Assembly (NCBI GenBank): GCA_052034625.1
Contig: JBPOII010000009.1
Span: 1-64,000 of the forward strand
Direction: 5' to 3'
DNA from: JAVBLP01 sp052034625
Lineage (GTDB): Bacteria > Elusimicrobiota > Endomicrobiia > Endomicrobiales > Endomicrobiaceae
DNA length: 64,000 nucleotides
Part shown: piece by piece, positions 39,936 to 49,371 of the stretch
How the letters are laid out: the number at the start of each line of letters is the position of its first letter
How positions within the stretch are numbered: the stretch's first letter is position 1
The notes under the pieces: model-generated
Seen by the model: only the letters and a program-made list of their open reading frames with translations
Told to the model about the DNA's origin: nothing
Databases searched by the model: none
Made by a program: the position numbers and the translations under genes

Positions 39936-42900
39936 TTAAATTTTCATTTTCGGTATTTTCGGTTCTTCTTCTTTTTTCTTAAGACCCGGAAGTTCAAGTT
40001 TCGGCAATAACTGTGTTTTTTTAGTTCCGCCGGATATCTTTTTTTCCTTTCCAAGCCCGACAAGATTGAACAAGAAATCTAAATTTTTGAAAATACCTTT
40101 TAAACTTCTCTTAGGATTTTCCAAAAGATAATACGCTGTAGGTATTATCAAAAGCGTAAGCATCGTTCCTGTAATTGTACCGCAAAGAACAGTTAATGCC
40201 AAGGATGTCCACATTGAGGCGGCCTCATCGCGGCTCAAAACCATGGGCAGCAAACCTATGGTTTTCATCAAAAATGTGATGAGTTCAGGTCTAAGTCTTT
40301 CTTTACAGGATTCAAAAATAACCCTTATTATATTTGTTCTTCCAACTCTTCTCTGATTTATTTTATCAACAATAATAATAGATCCGTAAACTATAGATCC
40401 GAACAAGATCATTATACCTATCCACACACCTAGACTTATGGATTTTTTAAATATCCATAGTGAAAATGCTACTCCAATAATACTTAAAGGCAGAGCAAAC
40501 ATTATAAGAAAAGGCTGCTTATAGGATTCGAATATTGAAGCCAGCACAAAAAATATCAAAATTATGGTAAGTGCAACGGCAAGTATGAACTGTCCTTGGC
40601 TTTCAACGGTTTTCTCATAATCTCCGGATATATTAAAAGAATAATCTCTTGGAAAGGAAATTCCTTTTAATGCCGTGTTTATCCCGTTGGCAGCCGTCGT
40701 AAGTCCTATCTTATCCCTGTTAGCGCTTATCTGTATAAATCTTTTTTTATTTTTATGCCAAATTTCCTGCGTTGATTTAACTTCTTCTGCTATTGCCACC
40801 TGCCCGACTCGTACAGTTTCTTTTCTTTGATTTATTAATGGCAGGAACAAAACATCTGTTGCATTCTTTACAGTTCCCGGAATAAGCCTTGCAATAGTTT
40901 CTATCTGTTTTCCTTCAGTCCTGTATTGCGTGGCGATAAGTCCTCTTATCTGACAATGAAGAGTATTGCCGAAATAATAAGCCGTAAGACCGAAAGTCGC
41001 AAGCCTGTGATTATCTACAAAAAGATTTATTTCAGGTTCATCTTCCCTCATTCTTATTTTTACATCATTAAGACCTTTTACCTGCTGAAGTCTTCCCGAT
41101 GAAGAAAAAGCAAGCTGTTTAAGCTGATCATAATCCTGCCCGTAAAAATCAACATACATTTCCTTTGCACCGGCGGTATTAGACTCCTGATAATAAACAA
41201 ATGCCGGAGAATAATCAGGAAAATGCTGTCTAAACTCTTCTTTAAAAGTTTCAGCATTTTTATAAACTTTTACTTCAACGAAAGTATGCAGTTTTTCAAC
41301 TTTGGAAGAAACTCTTTCAACATCTTCCCTGTAAGACAAGAGTTTTGCTTCCATTTTTTTCACTATTTCATTTGAAACTTCAATACGCGTAGCCGGCGGG
41401 AACTGCACACCTATTCTGAAAGTATTAACATCTCCGGCATCCATAAATTCGGAATCCCTGGTAGTCAATATCTTTACTGAAACAAGAAATAAGATAATAA
41501 CAAAAACCCAGACAAATGTCTGACGTCTGAATACGAATTTCAACATCTTACCATAAACAGCCCTTATTTTCATATACCAACTTTGGAATTCAAGTTCAAA
41601 ATTGTTCTGCCATCTGAAGATCTGAGGCGGTACAAATATCATCGCGCTTATCATTGAAGCTATATATGCAAATGTTATGGTCAGTCCGAAAGGCAGGTAT
41701 AATTGACGGATCTCGGGATCTAAAAACACAAGCGGGAAAAACACTACTACAGTTGTGATAGTAGAAGCAAATATCGGCTGCCAAAGTTCAGCTGTCCCCT
41801 GAATCACAAGTTCTTCTTTTGTTTTATATGTCTTTCTGTGATGATGGAAAGAAATATTTTCAATAATAACTATGGCATTGTCCATAACATTTGCCATACC
41901 CATTGCAAGACCGCTGAGAGTCATAACATTAAAGGTCTGGCTTGTAAAGTACATCATAAGCACAGTCATAAAAAAACTCAGAGGCATGGTGGTGCCTACT
42001 ATTATTATATTTCTGACATTACGCATAAATAAAAAAAGGATACCGCATAAAAGAATACCCGCAATAACAAGCGCTTCTATAAGAGAAGATATTGCTTTAC
42101 TTATATATTCAGCATCATTCTTAACGACAGTAACAACTACGCTGGGGTCCAAAATCTCCCCAAGCCCTTCAATAACCTGAAGCGCCTCATTTGCCGTGCT
42201 TATTGTATTTGCAGTAGATTCTTTTTGAATATAAAGTGAGACAACAGGCTGCAGATTAAGTCTTGAAAATGATGTCGGTTCATAATATGAGTCTCTTACA
42301 GTAGCGATATCACTTATCCTGATAACAGAGCCTGATTCAGTTATCGCAATACCTGTTCTTTCTATCTCTTCTACACTATTGTATTCTCCGGTAGCCCTGA
42401 TGACATAGTTTTTACTTGCCTCATCAATTTCTCCGGCTGATATTGAGATGTTCGATAAATTTATTTTTTGGACAACTTCAAGGATAGGAAGTTTATAAGA
42501 CTGGAGTTTGGCATTATCTATATTCATCAGCAGCTTTCTTTCTCTTCCGCCGCCGATCTCAATATTTGCCACGCCTGAAACACGCATTATTTTTTCTTTT
42601 ATTTGTTCTTCGGCAATCTCTCTAAGCTGTTCAGGCGACAGCTTTTCTGAACTTAATGCCACTATCATAATCGGAGAATCTGATTGTTCAAACTTGGCAA
42701 TGATCGGTTTTTCGGTTTCTCTCGGAAGCAGATGCCTGACCATAGCAAGTTTTTCACGCACATCAATAACAATAAAATCCGTATCGATACCATGATGAAA
42801 TGTCATCATTATGTTCGATTCGGATTCTTTTGATGAAGATATCATTTCCTTAAGGCCGTTAAGTTCTGAAAAAACCTCTTCAAGCGGACGCGTAACATAT

Positions 42901-43082
42901 TTTTCAACTTCGCTGGAAGCAACACCGCCGCGCAGCCTTGTTATAACACTAACCAGACCGGTTGATGTATTAGGATTTAATTCTACAGGTATTCTGACAG
43001 CCATTATTGAAGAGAACATCATCAATGCAATGACTATCATCAATGTAGTTATCGGTTTTTTTATACCTATATCAATTATCAT
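39936..43082 (-). CDS. RND-family efflux permease (first of pair)
   Basis: A 1,048-residue RND transporter with the expected N-terminal membrane segment (KKPITTLMIVIALMMFSSIMAV), PVELNPNTSTGLVSV, VARVYAQIG-like loops and 12 TMs in two halves. The TM4 motif is GLAMGMANVMDNAIVIIENI, again with Asp-Asn in place of Asp-Asp. Its C-terminus ends in a Lys/Pro-rich cytoplasmic tail of about 40 residues. It diverges clearly from the downstream paralogue, so this is an old duplication and not a recent one. It follows the adaptor gene by 41 nt. Confidence 0.92.
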   Translation of the reverse strand: MIIDIGIKKPITTLMIVIALMMFSSIMAVRIPVELNPNTSTGLVSVITRLRGGVASSEVEKYVTRPLEEVFSELNGLKEMISSSKESESNIMMTFHHGIDTDFIVIDVREKLAMVRHLLPRETEKPIIAKFEQSDSPIMIVALSSEKLSPEQLREIAEEQIKEKIMRVSGVANIEIGGGRERKLLMNIDNAKLQSYKLPILEVVQKINLSNISISAGEIDEASKNYVIRATGEYNSVEEIERTGIAITESGSVIRISDIATVRDSYYEPTSFSRLNLQPVVSLYIQKESTANTISTANEALQVIEGLGEILDPSVVVTVVKNDAEYISKAISSLIEALVIAGILLCGILFLFMRNVRNIIIVGTTMPLSFFMTVLMMYFTSQTFNVMTLSGLAMGMANVMDNAIVIIENISFHHHRKTYKTKEELVIQGTAELWQPIFASTITTVVVFFPLVFLDPEIRQLYLPFGLTITFAYIASMISAMIFVPPQIFRWQNNFELEFQSWYMKIRAVYGKMLKFVFRRQTFVWVFVIILFLVSVKILTTRDSEFMDAGDVNTFRIGVQFPPATRIEVSNEIVKKMEAKLLSYREDVERVSSKVEKLHTFVEVKVYKNAETFKEEFRQHFPDYSPAFVYYQESNTAGAKEMYVDFYGQDYDQLKQLAFSSSGRLQQVKGLNDVKIRMREDEPEINLFVDNHRLATFGLTAYYFGNTLHCQIRGLIATQYRTEGKQIETIARLIPGTVKNATDVLFLPLINQRKETVRVGQVAIAEEVKSTQEIWHKNKKRFIQISANRDKIGLTTAANGINTALKGISFPRDYSFNISGDYEKTVESQGQFILAVALTIILIFFVLASIFESYKQPFLIMFALPLSIIGVAFSLWIFKKSISLGVWIGIMILFGSIVYGSIIIVDKINQRRVGRTNIIRVIFESCKERLRPELITFLMKTIGLLPMVLSRDEAASMWTSLALTVLCGTITGTMLTLLIIPTAYYLLENPKRSLKGIFKNLDFLFNLVGLGKEKKISGGTKKTQLLPKLELPGLKKKEEEPKIPKMKI

Positions 43083-43123
43083 CGTTTTTAAACGCCGCCG
43101 AACAACGAGCGGGATATAGCAAA

Positions 43124-44368
43124 TTAATATTCCACGGGAATTGCCTGATCTTCTTCAGAGATTTCCTGGAATTTTACTTTTATTCCGTCTGAAAGCTGTC
43201 CCTGAGTTTCAACAACTACCATTTCACCTATAGTAAGACCGTCAAGAATAATTGTCTTTTCGCCTACCTTGTCGCCGACCATAACCGGTCTCATCTGAAT
43301 AACACCTTCTCCCGGCTTAAGATCCGGAACAACTATAGGCACAAGGAAAGTCGCATCATTAAGCGATATCAAACTGTCTGAAGGGATAAGCACAACATTT
43401 TCATATTCCCTAAGATATATTGTTCCTCTGGCAAACATTCCAGAGCGCAGCATTCCTTCGTCATTCTCAACGCTGATCTTTACTTTGGACGTTCTTGTTC
43501 TCTTATCGACTATAGGGGCAATCTCCATCAAAATACCGTCAAATTCCCTATCGGGATATGAATCGCTCAAGATTTTCACCTTCTGTCCTGCCTGAAGTTT
43601 TAAGACATCTTTTTCAGGAATATCAACTTCAAAATTAGTTCCCTGTCCGCTTATGAATTTGCAGACAACATCCTGCGGGGTAACATATTCGCCGGGTTTT
43701 ATTATTATTTCGGCAAGAATTCCATCACTTGGTGCGGCAAGATTAGTCTTTTTGAGATTTGACTGGGCAAGCTCAAGTTCAGACAATGCTGCCTTTACTC
43801 TTGATTGTGCAGACTGTATCTCAAACTTTGCCTCATAGAGTTTACTTTCAGACAATGCTTTCATATTGTAAAGTTCTTCATAAACTTTGTATCTTTCTTT
43901 CGCAGACATAAAAGCCGAATTTTCGCTTTTATACTTGCTCTGGGCATAATCAGCTTTGGTCATAGCATCTTTGGGGTCAAGAGAGCAGATATTGCTGCCC
44001 TTGTCCACATGCGCGCCTTCCTTGAAATTATACATCGCAAGATGTCCTTCGATCTCAAAGCGCATATCATTTTCTATGGCACCTTTTATGCTTCCCATAA
44101 CTGTATATTTATCAGTAAAATTCTCTTTCTTGACTCTTATTGTCTTTACCTGTATAAAAGCCTCTTCTTCTTCCGCTACTGCAGCTTTATTAAAGAAAAG
44201 CAGATACACTATTATGCCTACAAAGATCAAAAACATAGCGATCGCAACTGTATAAGTTATTTTTTTAAACCGCTCGGGAGACTGTGCCCTGTAGTTTTCG
44301 ATCTTGTGAGTTATATTGTCCTTAGCCAGAAAAAAATAGTACTTAACTTTCTCAATAAAATTTCTCAT
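43124..44368 (-). CDS. RND periplasmic adaptor (membrane fusion protein)
   Basis: A single N-terminal membrane segment (about 38-60) anchors a periplasmic adaptor of the HlyD/AcrA class. The barrel-sandwich halves (GSIKGAIENDMRFEIEGHLAMYNFKEGAHVDKGSNICSLDPKD and AAPSDGILAEIIIKPGEYVTPQDVVCKFIS) flank a helical hairpin of about 75 residues. The beta-barrel and membrane-proximal domains follow. It has a longer cytoplasmic N-terminal part than AcrA and no lipobox. It lies 9 nt after the TolC-like gene and serves both RND permeases. Confidence 0.92.
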   Translation of the reverse strand: MRNFIEKVKYYFFLAKDNITHKIENYRAQSPERFKKITYTVAIAMFLIFVGIIVYLLFFNKAAVAEEEEAFIQVKTIRVKKENFTDKYTVMGSIKGAIENDMRFEIEGHLAMYNFKEGAHVDKGSNICSLDPKDAMTKADYAQSKYKSENSAFMSAKERYKVYEELYNMKALSESKLYEAKFEIQSAQSRVKAALSELELAQSNLKKTNLAAPSDGILAEIIIKPGEYVTPQDVVCKFISGQGTNFEVDIPEKDVLKLQAGQKVKILSDSYPDREFDGILMEIAPIVDKRTRTSKVKISVENDEGMLRSGMFARGTIYLREYENVVLIPSDSLISLNDATFLVPIVVPDLKPGEGVIQMRPVMVGDKVGEKTIILDGLTIGEMVVVETQGQLSDGIKVKFQEISEEDQAIPVEY

Positions 44369-44377
44369 ATTCCTCCA

Positions 44378-45820
44378 TTATCTCAAAGGCATAAGCGTGA
44401 GCCTTTCCATTTCAGTTACAGAAGCGTGATTCTGATATGTCGTCCTGGCATAACCTGAGATAGCTTCTGCATATTTCCATGATTCTTCCATCAAACTTAC
44501 AGTCGGCACTTCGTAGAGATCATTTCTTTTTCTCATAAGGGCAAGTTTTCTTTCCCTGAGTTTTATCTCTTTTCTAAGCGTCCTTGCACTGTTCAATGAA
44601 TTTCTATAATCATTGTAGGCTTTTTCAACTTCAAGCCTTCTATTCTTAAGAGTATCCACATAATCCGCATTTGCCTGATCATAGCCTACACTGCTCTCTT
44701 TCGTATCAATAAAATAACTCATATCATCAAGAAGCGAAAGCCTTACATCAAGTGTTTCGGTCTCTACTCTTTTGCTTGCATCAACAATATTTCCGGGATC
44801 TGTTTTTTCCTTTCCATAAGAAGCTTCCAGGGAATTTCCCCACAAGCTCCAAGACATTCTCGCCGTTATGCTCCATGCCGCAGCTAATTCAAGAGGTTCT
44901 TGTGTAAAAGCCTCACCGCTTTTTCCATAAAAACCCTCAACATAAAATTTAGGAATAACTTTTGAGCGGTTTATCTTTATTTTCATATCGGCCATACGAG
45001 CTTGGACTTTTGCATTCTGAACATCAAGATTATTAGTAAGTATAAAACTTAAAAGGTCTTGCAGTGAAAATGTTATTTCCGCAACATCATCGGGCAGTTC
45101 ATCTGAAACTTTGGCATTGATATCATTAAGATCATGAATGCCTACAACTTCCAAAAGCTTTTTAATTGAAAAATCAAGGTTGATTTTTGCAGCAGAATGC
45201 ATATCTGAAACTTTATCTCTGAAGTTTTCAGCCTCGGTCATATCAAGATCGGAAATAGCTTTTGCCCTATATTCATTTCTTACTTTTAAGAACAAAGTCT
45301 CGACTATATCAAAGGCTTTGCTTAATGCCTTATACTCTTGATTCAATGTAAGATATTCATAGTAGGCTAGTTTAATGTTTGCGAAAAGATCTTCACGTGT
45401 CTTTGTATAATTAAATCTTGCAGCATCAACCATCATACTTTCATACTTATACATGCCTTTGGTTCTATAACCTTCATAAATCGACTGAACAGCTCTAAAT
45501 CCAAACTCTTCTGAATTATATTCTTTTCCGTCAGTAGCACTTTCACCGTAAAGTGCAGTAGAACCTTTAGAAGAAACATGTTGAACCATAAGCTGCGGAA
45601 AAAAAGCTCTTGCCGCAGAGACTGCTCTTATTTCTGAAAGTTGTATCTGTTCATAAGCAACAACAAGTCTGTTATTTCTTGATTCAGCTATTTTCATACA
45701 TTGATCAAGAAAATCATCATGAACGCTTGCATATGATAATGTCGAAGCAGATACAAGAATAAAAGCACCGCTGGCAAAGAGACTGATAATTTTTATTAAA
45801 TGCTTTCCTCTTTTAAGCAA
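44378..45820 (-). CDS. TolC-family outer-membrane efflux protein
   Basis: The long alpha-helical barrel family: two internally similar helical halves (NRLVVAYEQIQLSEIRAVSAARAFFPQLMVQH and VQNAKVQARMADMKIKINRSKVIPKFYVEGF) plus a C-terminal helix pair. The frame opens at 45853, but the promoter predicts a start point near 45851. TTG 45820, with GGAG 6 nt upstream, is therefore the better start, leaving a signal peptide (LKRGKHLIKIISLF to SYAS). It is first in the efflux operon and would be the outer-membrane exit duct. Confidence 0.88.
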   Translation of the reverse strand: MLKRGKHLIKIISLFASGAFILVSASTLSYASVHDDFLDQCMKIAESRNNRLVVAYEQIQLSEIRAVSAARAFFPQLMVQHVSSKGSTALYGESATDGKEYNSEEFGFRAVQSIYEGYRTKGMYKYESMMVDAARFNYTKTREDLFANIKLAYYEYLTLNQEYKALSKAFDIVETLFLKVRNEYRAKAISDLDMTEAENFRDKVSDMHSAAKINLDFSIKKLLEVVGIHDLNDINAKVSDELPDDVAEITFSLQDLLSFILTNNLDVQNAKVQARMADMKIKINRSKVIPKFYVEGFYGKSGEAFTQEPLELAAAWSITARMSWSLWGNSLEASYGKEKTDPGNIVDASKRVETETLDVRLSLLDDMSYFIDTKESSVGYDQANADYVDTLKNRRLEVEKAYNDYRNSLNSARTLRKEIKLRERKLALMRKRNDLYEVPTVSLMEESWKYAEAISGYARTTYQNHASVTEMERLTLMPLR

Positions 45821-45857
45821 TTTGTTCTCCGTTTTTTCATTTAAAAATATCAAATTG

Positions 45858-45886
45858 AGTATATATGAAAAGTGTTAATTTGTCAA
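45858..45886 (-). promoter_or_regulatory. Sigma-70 promoter of the efflux operon
   Basis: TTGACA (45881-45886) and TATACT (45858-45863) are 17 nt apart on the minus strand. It is divergent from the ybgC promoter, and the two elements are about 22 nt apart, so a regulator between them could affect both. I see no clear operator palindrome. Confidence 0.8.
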
Positions 45887-45907
45887 TCAGTTTTTGAATT
45901 TATCGGC

Positions 45908-45936
45908 TTGACCGTACCTAATAAAAATAATATAAT
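45908..45936 (+). promoter_or_regulatory. Sigma-70 promoter for ybgC-tadA
   Basis: TTGACC (45908-45913) and TATAAT (45931-45936) are 17 nt apart. The start point near 45943 leaves a leader of about 24 nt holding AGGAG before the ATG at 45967. Confidence 0.85.
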
Positions 45937-45966
45937 TCATAAACCGTATTTTTGCAGGAGAAATCT

Positions 45967-46365
45967 ATGAATATTTTGAAAATAAGAGTGGCTTATGCCG
46001 ATACTGATCAAATGGGTATGGTTTATTACGGCAATTATCTGACTTTTTATGAAAGGGGCAGAACAGAATTATTGAGAGAGATAGGTCTTGAATATAAAGT
46101 TATTGAGGAGAAAGGGTTTTATCTGCCCGTGATATATGCGGAGTGCAATTACCATTCGCCTGCAACATATGACGATCTGATAACCATAGAAACAAGAATG
46201 ACTGAGATTACGGCAGCAAGCCTTACCTGCTCTTATACTATAAAACGAGATGATAAAGTTCTCGTTACGGGCAAAACAAAACATCCGTTCGTAAATAAAT
46301 CATTAAAACCTGTCCGTATACCTAAAGATATAAGGGAACTTTTGGAAAAACACCTTGAAAAATAA
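45967..46365 (+). CDS. ybgC: YbgC-type acyl-CoA thioesterase
   Basis: A 132-residue hot-dog fold thioesterase. The hallmark is near the N-terminus: RVAYADTDQMGMVYYGNYLTFYERGRTELLREIG, with the catalytic Asp in ADTDQMG. The frame begins 15 bases earlier at a TTG, but ATG 45967 follows AGGAG by 6 nt. In other bacteria YbgC is linked to the Tol-Pal envelope genes; none is here. Its end overlaps the tadA reading frame by 11 nt. Confidence 0.92.
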   Translation: MNILKIRVAYADTDQMGMVYYGNYLTFYERGRTELLREIGLEYKVIEEKGFYLPVIYAECNYHSPATYDDLITIETRMTEITAASLTCSYTIKRDDKVLVTGKTKHPFVNKSLKPVRIPKDIRELLEKHLEK

Positions 46366-46831
46366 ACAAAATCAAGATGATACTTCTTTTATGCTAAAAG
46401 CCTTAAAAGAAGCTGCCAAAGCCGCAAAACTCGGAGAAGTACCCGTAGGTGCGGTAATAGTAAAAGACGGCAAAGTTATCGCAAAAGGCCACAATAGATG
46501 TATAGTTGACAATGACCCTACAGCACATGCAGAGATAGTCGCATTGCGTAAAGCGGCAAAAAAACTAAATAATTATCGTTTGAATGACTGTTATATATAT
46601 GTTACAATTGAACCGTGCCCTATGTGTGCAGGAGCACTTGTAAATGCAAGGGTAAAAAAGATAATTTTCGGTGCTTTGGATAAAAAAGCCGGCGGCTGTA
46701 AAAGCGTATTTAAAATAGCTGACAGCAAAAAGCTCAACCACCGTATTGAAGTATCCGGCGGAAAAAAAAAGCATCTTAATGAAGAATGTGCCGGCATAAT
46801 AAAAAAGTTCTTTGAAGACAGACGTAAATAA
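46355..46831 (+). CDS. tadA: tRNA-specific adenosine deaminase
   Basis: The enzyme deaminates A34 to inosine in tRNA-Arg. The zinc-cytidine-deaminase motifs are intact: TAHAEIVAL (zinc His and catalytic Glu) and PCPMCAGALV (two zinc Cys). EVPVGAVIV opens the core and the C-terminus is KKFFEDRRK. The start is TTG 46355, overlapping ybgC, or ATG 46391, 12 codons on. Neither has a good ribosome site, so translation is probably coupled to ybgC. It lies immediately upstream of ssrA. Confidence 0.94.
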   Translation: MKNKQNQDDTSFMLKALKEAAKAAKLGEVPVGAVIVKDGKVIAKGHNRCIVDNDPTAHAEIVALRKAAKKLNNYRLNDCYIYVTIEPCPMCAGALVNARVKKIIFGALDKKAGGCKSVFKIADSKKLNHRIEVSGGKKKHLNEECAGIIKKFFEDRRK

Positions 46832-46840
46832 TTTTTAAAA
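46812..46840 (+). promoter_or_regulatory. Weak candidate promoter for ssrA
   Basis: TTGAAG (46812-46817) and TTAAAA (46835-46840) are 17 nt apart, and the predicted start falls on the first bases of the tmRNA. The -10 matches consensus only at three of six positions, so this is tentative. Confidence 0.3.
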
Positions 46841-46845
46841 CTTCC

Positions 46846-47257
46846 GGGGGTGAACAGGGTTCGACGGGAGTGTAGATGTACAGACAGCAGGCCGGAGTTG
46901 GTCGATGGCTCCGTAAAAATCGACCAAAAAATAAACAACGATAAATCAATCGTTCCAGTGCAGAACTTCAATCCTATGCCGGTTATGCCGATGCAGGGAT
47001 TTGGGTTCATGCCAATGGCTGCTTAATAGCAGTCTCGTTTTACCTTAGACACCTGCTATGGGGCTAAAACGACAATGAGCAGGTTAGTTTCAGACGGCTT
47101 GTACCGTCAGTCTGGGATGAAGCTAAAACGGTGCTGGTTTATAATGTAATCCCGTCCGGAGACGGCATTATAAACGAGAAAAAAATTCCGGGCTAAGCCT
47201 GTAGCGGTCTTGCTGAAACATTTTCGGACGCGGGTTCAATTCCCGCCACCTCCACCA
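46846..47257 (+). ncRNA. ssrA: Transfer-messenger RNA
   Basis: A tmRNA rescuing stalled ribosomes. The 5' end GGGGGTG pairs with the 3' CACCTCC followed by ACCA, and the T arm shows GGACGCGGGTTCAATTCCCG. Pseudoknot 1 is clear: CGGAG pairs with CTCCG and GGTCGAT with ATCGACC (to 46925). Eleven bases later an Asn codon at 46937 (or the preceding AAC at 46934) is the likely resume codon. The tag runs 29-30 codons to TAA at 47024, ending MPMAA. This is long, Met/Pro-rich and ends in the usual Ala-Ala degron. CCA is encoded. Length 412 nt. Confidence 0.95.
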
Positions 47258-47288
47258 TAAAGTTTTCCAAACAACAAAAAGGATCTAT

Positions 47289-47609
47289 ATGGCTTGGATT
47301 TATCTTTCAATAGCGATTTGTTTTGAAGTCGGATGGGCAATAGGTTTGAAATTATCAAACAGTTTAAGCTTTCAAAAACCTTTTGCGACATCTTTTACAG
47401 TATTTTCCATGATAGCAAGTGTTGTTTTTCTTGCCATGGCAGTTAAAAAAATTCCGATAGGAACGGCATATGCACTGTGGACAGGTTCAGGTGCTGTTTT
47501 TATTGCTTTTTTTGGAATAATTTTTTTTAATGAACCGTTATTTGCATCAAGAATATTTTTTCTGCTGCTGATAATATCAGGTTTAATAGGATTAAAGTTG
47601 GTTTCTTAA
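47289..47609 (+). CDS. gdx: SMR-family transporter, Gdx/SugE type
   Basis: A 106-residue, four-TM small multidrug resistance protein. Glu13 (IAICFEVGWAIGLK) is the membrane acidic residue, and GTAYALWTGSGAV is the SMR signature. WAIGLKLSNS and the IGLKL end agree with the Gdx (guanidinium exporter) branch rather than EmrE. AAGGA lies 5 nt before the ATG. It begins 31 nt after the tmRNA, leaving no room for a guanidine riboswitch. The amidase gene follows after 1 nt. Confidence 0.85.
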   Translation: MAWIYLSIAICFEVGWAIGLKLSNSLSFQKPFATSFTVFSMIASVVFLAMAVKKIPIGTAYALWTGSGAVFIAFFGIIFFNEPLFASRIFFLLLIISGLIGLKLVS

Positions 47610-47610
47610 A

Positions 47611-49371
47611 ATGAAAAAAATATTTAAACTTTTATTCATATCTTTATTTATGCTGTTTTCAACACAGGTTTTTGCCGCTCCCAAAAAAAACGGACCGGAA
47701 GCACAGCCCGTAAATGTAATACTTGACGGCGAGTTCTTTCCCGGTGTAAGCATTTATACAATAACAGATAAAACAAAGTTCTTTTCTATAAGAGAGATCG
47801 CTGAAATATATAATGCAACACTTGAGTGGAAGCCTGTCAGTTCAATTGTAACTATGCATATGAATAACCGTAAGATCGATATTAAAGCTGACAGCAATAT
47901 AGTAACTTTCGCAAAAGAAGCAAAAAAAATGACTATGCCTTCAAGACTTATAAAAAATGAACTCTATATCCCCCCTGAAATACTCACTTCAACATATTTT
48001 TCAGAAATTGCCGATATGCAAACAACATGGAATCCGGAAACTTCAATATTGAATGTTTCTCACAATTCCAATATATCTGCGATCAGGTATTTTACAAGAG
48101 CCGACAATACACAAGTTGTTATACATCTTACGGAACCCCTCCCTTACACTATTTCAAAAGCAAGCGGCGCTATAGTACTTGATATACACAGAGGCCAGGT
48201 ACAAAGAGATTTTGTTTATGCAAATAATGGAGCGGTCAGAGATATTACCTATGACACTGAAGGGAAATCAGCTATAGTAAAAATAAATCTACAGCAAAAA
48301 CCCAAACTTGTAAAAAGCACAAGATTGCAAAACCCTGACAGGATATCCATAGACATAATACACTCCGTTGAAGTTGATATGTCGGCTTTAAATGAAACCA
48401 CAATTCCAGAAATTAATGAGGAAGTCTATGCATCGCTTCCCGAAGACATAAAAGAGAGCATTGAAACACCGCCGGAAGAATACGGCGAAGCTGAAATTAC
48501 AGAAGAACTTGCCCCTATAGAAATCGGCGAAGATAACAGGGACCTTGAAAAAGTACCTGTAGTAAAATTTGAAAAGGATGCCATTATAGACGACAGTTAT
48601 TCAATAATTGACGATACTTCCACATTGGCGGCAGTCGCCCCGAAAGAAGACCCCAGCAAAAAACCTTTCAAACGTAAAAAAATAATAGTACTTGATGCAG
48701 GACATGGCGGAGAAGATCCCGGAGCCGTAGGACCTAACGGAACAAAAGAAAAAGATATAAATCTTTCTATCACCCATGAACTTAAGAAAGTGCTTGATGA
48801 TGACGATGACTATGAAGTCATACTTACAAGGAAAGATGATACTTTCATACCTCTTGTAGAAAGGACGAATATAGCCAATGAACATCATGCAGATCTATTC
48901 ATTTCAATACACTGTAATGCAAATTTCAACAGAAGCGTAAGCGGTTTTGAAGTGTACTTCCTTTCAGAAAATGCCACAGACTCTGAAGCTGCGGCCACTG
49001 CTACACTTGAAAACTCCGTTCTTGAACTTGAAGGAAAACCTACAAAAAAACGCGCGCTTCTTCAGGAAATGCTTTGGTCTATGATGTTAAATGAATATAT
49101 TAATGAATCCTCCGAACTTTGCAGTTTTATAGCAACAGAAACTCCAGGAAGGCTAAAGATCCCTAACAGGGGCGTAAAGCAGGCAAGTTTTTATGTTCTA
49201 AGAGGTGCACAGATGCCTTCGGTTCTCGTTGAAGCGGCATTTTTAAGCAATTATTCCGAAGAAGCAAAACTTAATACGAAAAAATTCCAGTCGGCAGTTG
49301 CTGACTCTATATATGAGGGAATAAAAAAATACTATGCAAGAAAAGATAAACTGCAAAACGGCAAAAAATAA
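47611..49371 (+). CDS. N-acetylmuramoyl-L-alanine amidase with AMIN domain
   Basis: An exported cell-wall amidase that cuts the MurNAc to L-Ala bond. A signal peptide (1-22, ending VFA) is followed by a beta-rich N-terminal part (copper-amine-oxidase-N/AMIN-like), an AMIN-type segment (about 160-260), an acidic Pro/Glu linker (about 270-345), then the Amidase_3 catalytic domain. Zinc ligands are H365 (DAGHGG), E380 (KEKD) and H434 (SIHCNAN). The catalytic Glu is E541 (VLVEAAFLSN). An AMIN domain usually targets the septum or peptidoglycan. It overlaps murI by 38 nt. Confidence 0.92.
   Translation: MKKIFKLLFISLFMLFSTQVFAAPKKNGPEAQPVNVILDGEFFPGVSIYTITDKTKFFSIREIAEIYNATLEWKPVSSIVTMHMNNRKIDIKADSNIVTFAKEAKKMTMPSRLIKNELYIPPEILTSTYFSEIADMQTTWNPETSILNVSHNSNISAIRYFTRADNTQVVIHLTEPLPYTISKASGAIVLDIHRGQVQRDFVYANNGAVRDITYDTEGKSAIVKINLQQKPKLVKSTRLQNPDRISIDIIHSVEVDMSALNETTIPEINEEVYASLPEDIKESIETPPEEYGEAEITEELAPIEIGEDNRDLEKVPVVKFEKDAIIDDSYSIIDDTSTLAAVAPKEDPSKKPFKRKKIIVLDAGHGGEDPGAVGPNGTKEKDINLSITHELKKVLDDDDDYEVILTRKDDTFIPLVERTNIANEHHADLFISIHCNANFNRSVSGFEVYFLSENATDSEAAATATLENSVLELEGKPTKKRALLQEMLWSMMLNEYINESSELCSFIATETPGRLKIPNRGVKQASFYVLRGAQMPSVLVEAAFLSNYSEEAKLNTKKFQSAVADSIYEGIKKYYARKDKLQNGKK

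Noticed and set aside
45820..45853. TTG 45853 as the start of the TolC-like gene
   Set aside because: The promoter at 45858-45886 predicts transcription starting near 45851, so this codon would not be transcribed. TTG 45820 has a GGAG site.
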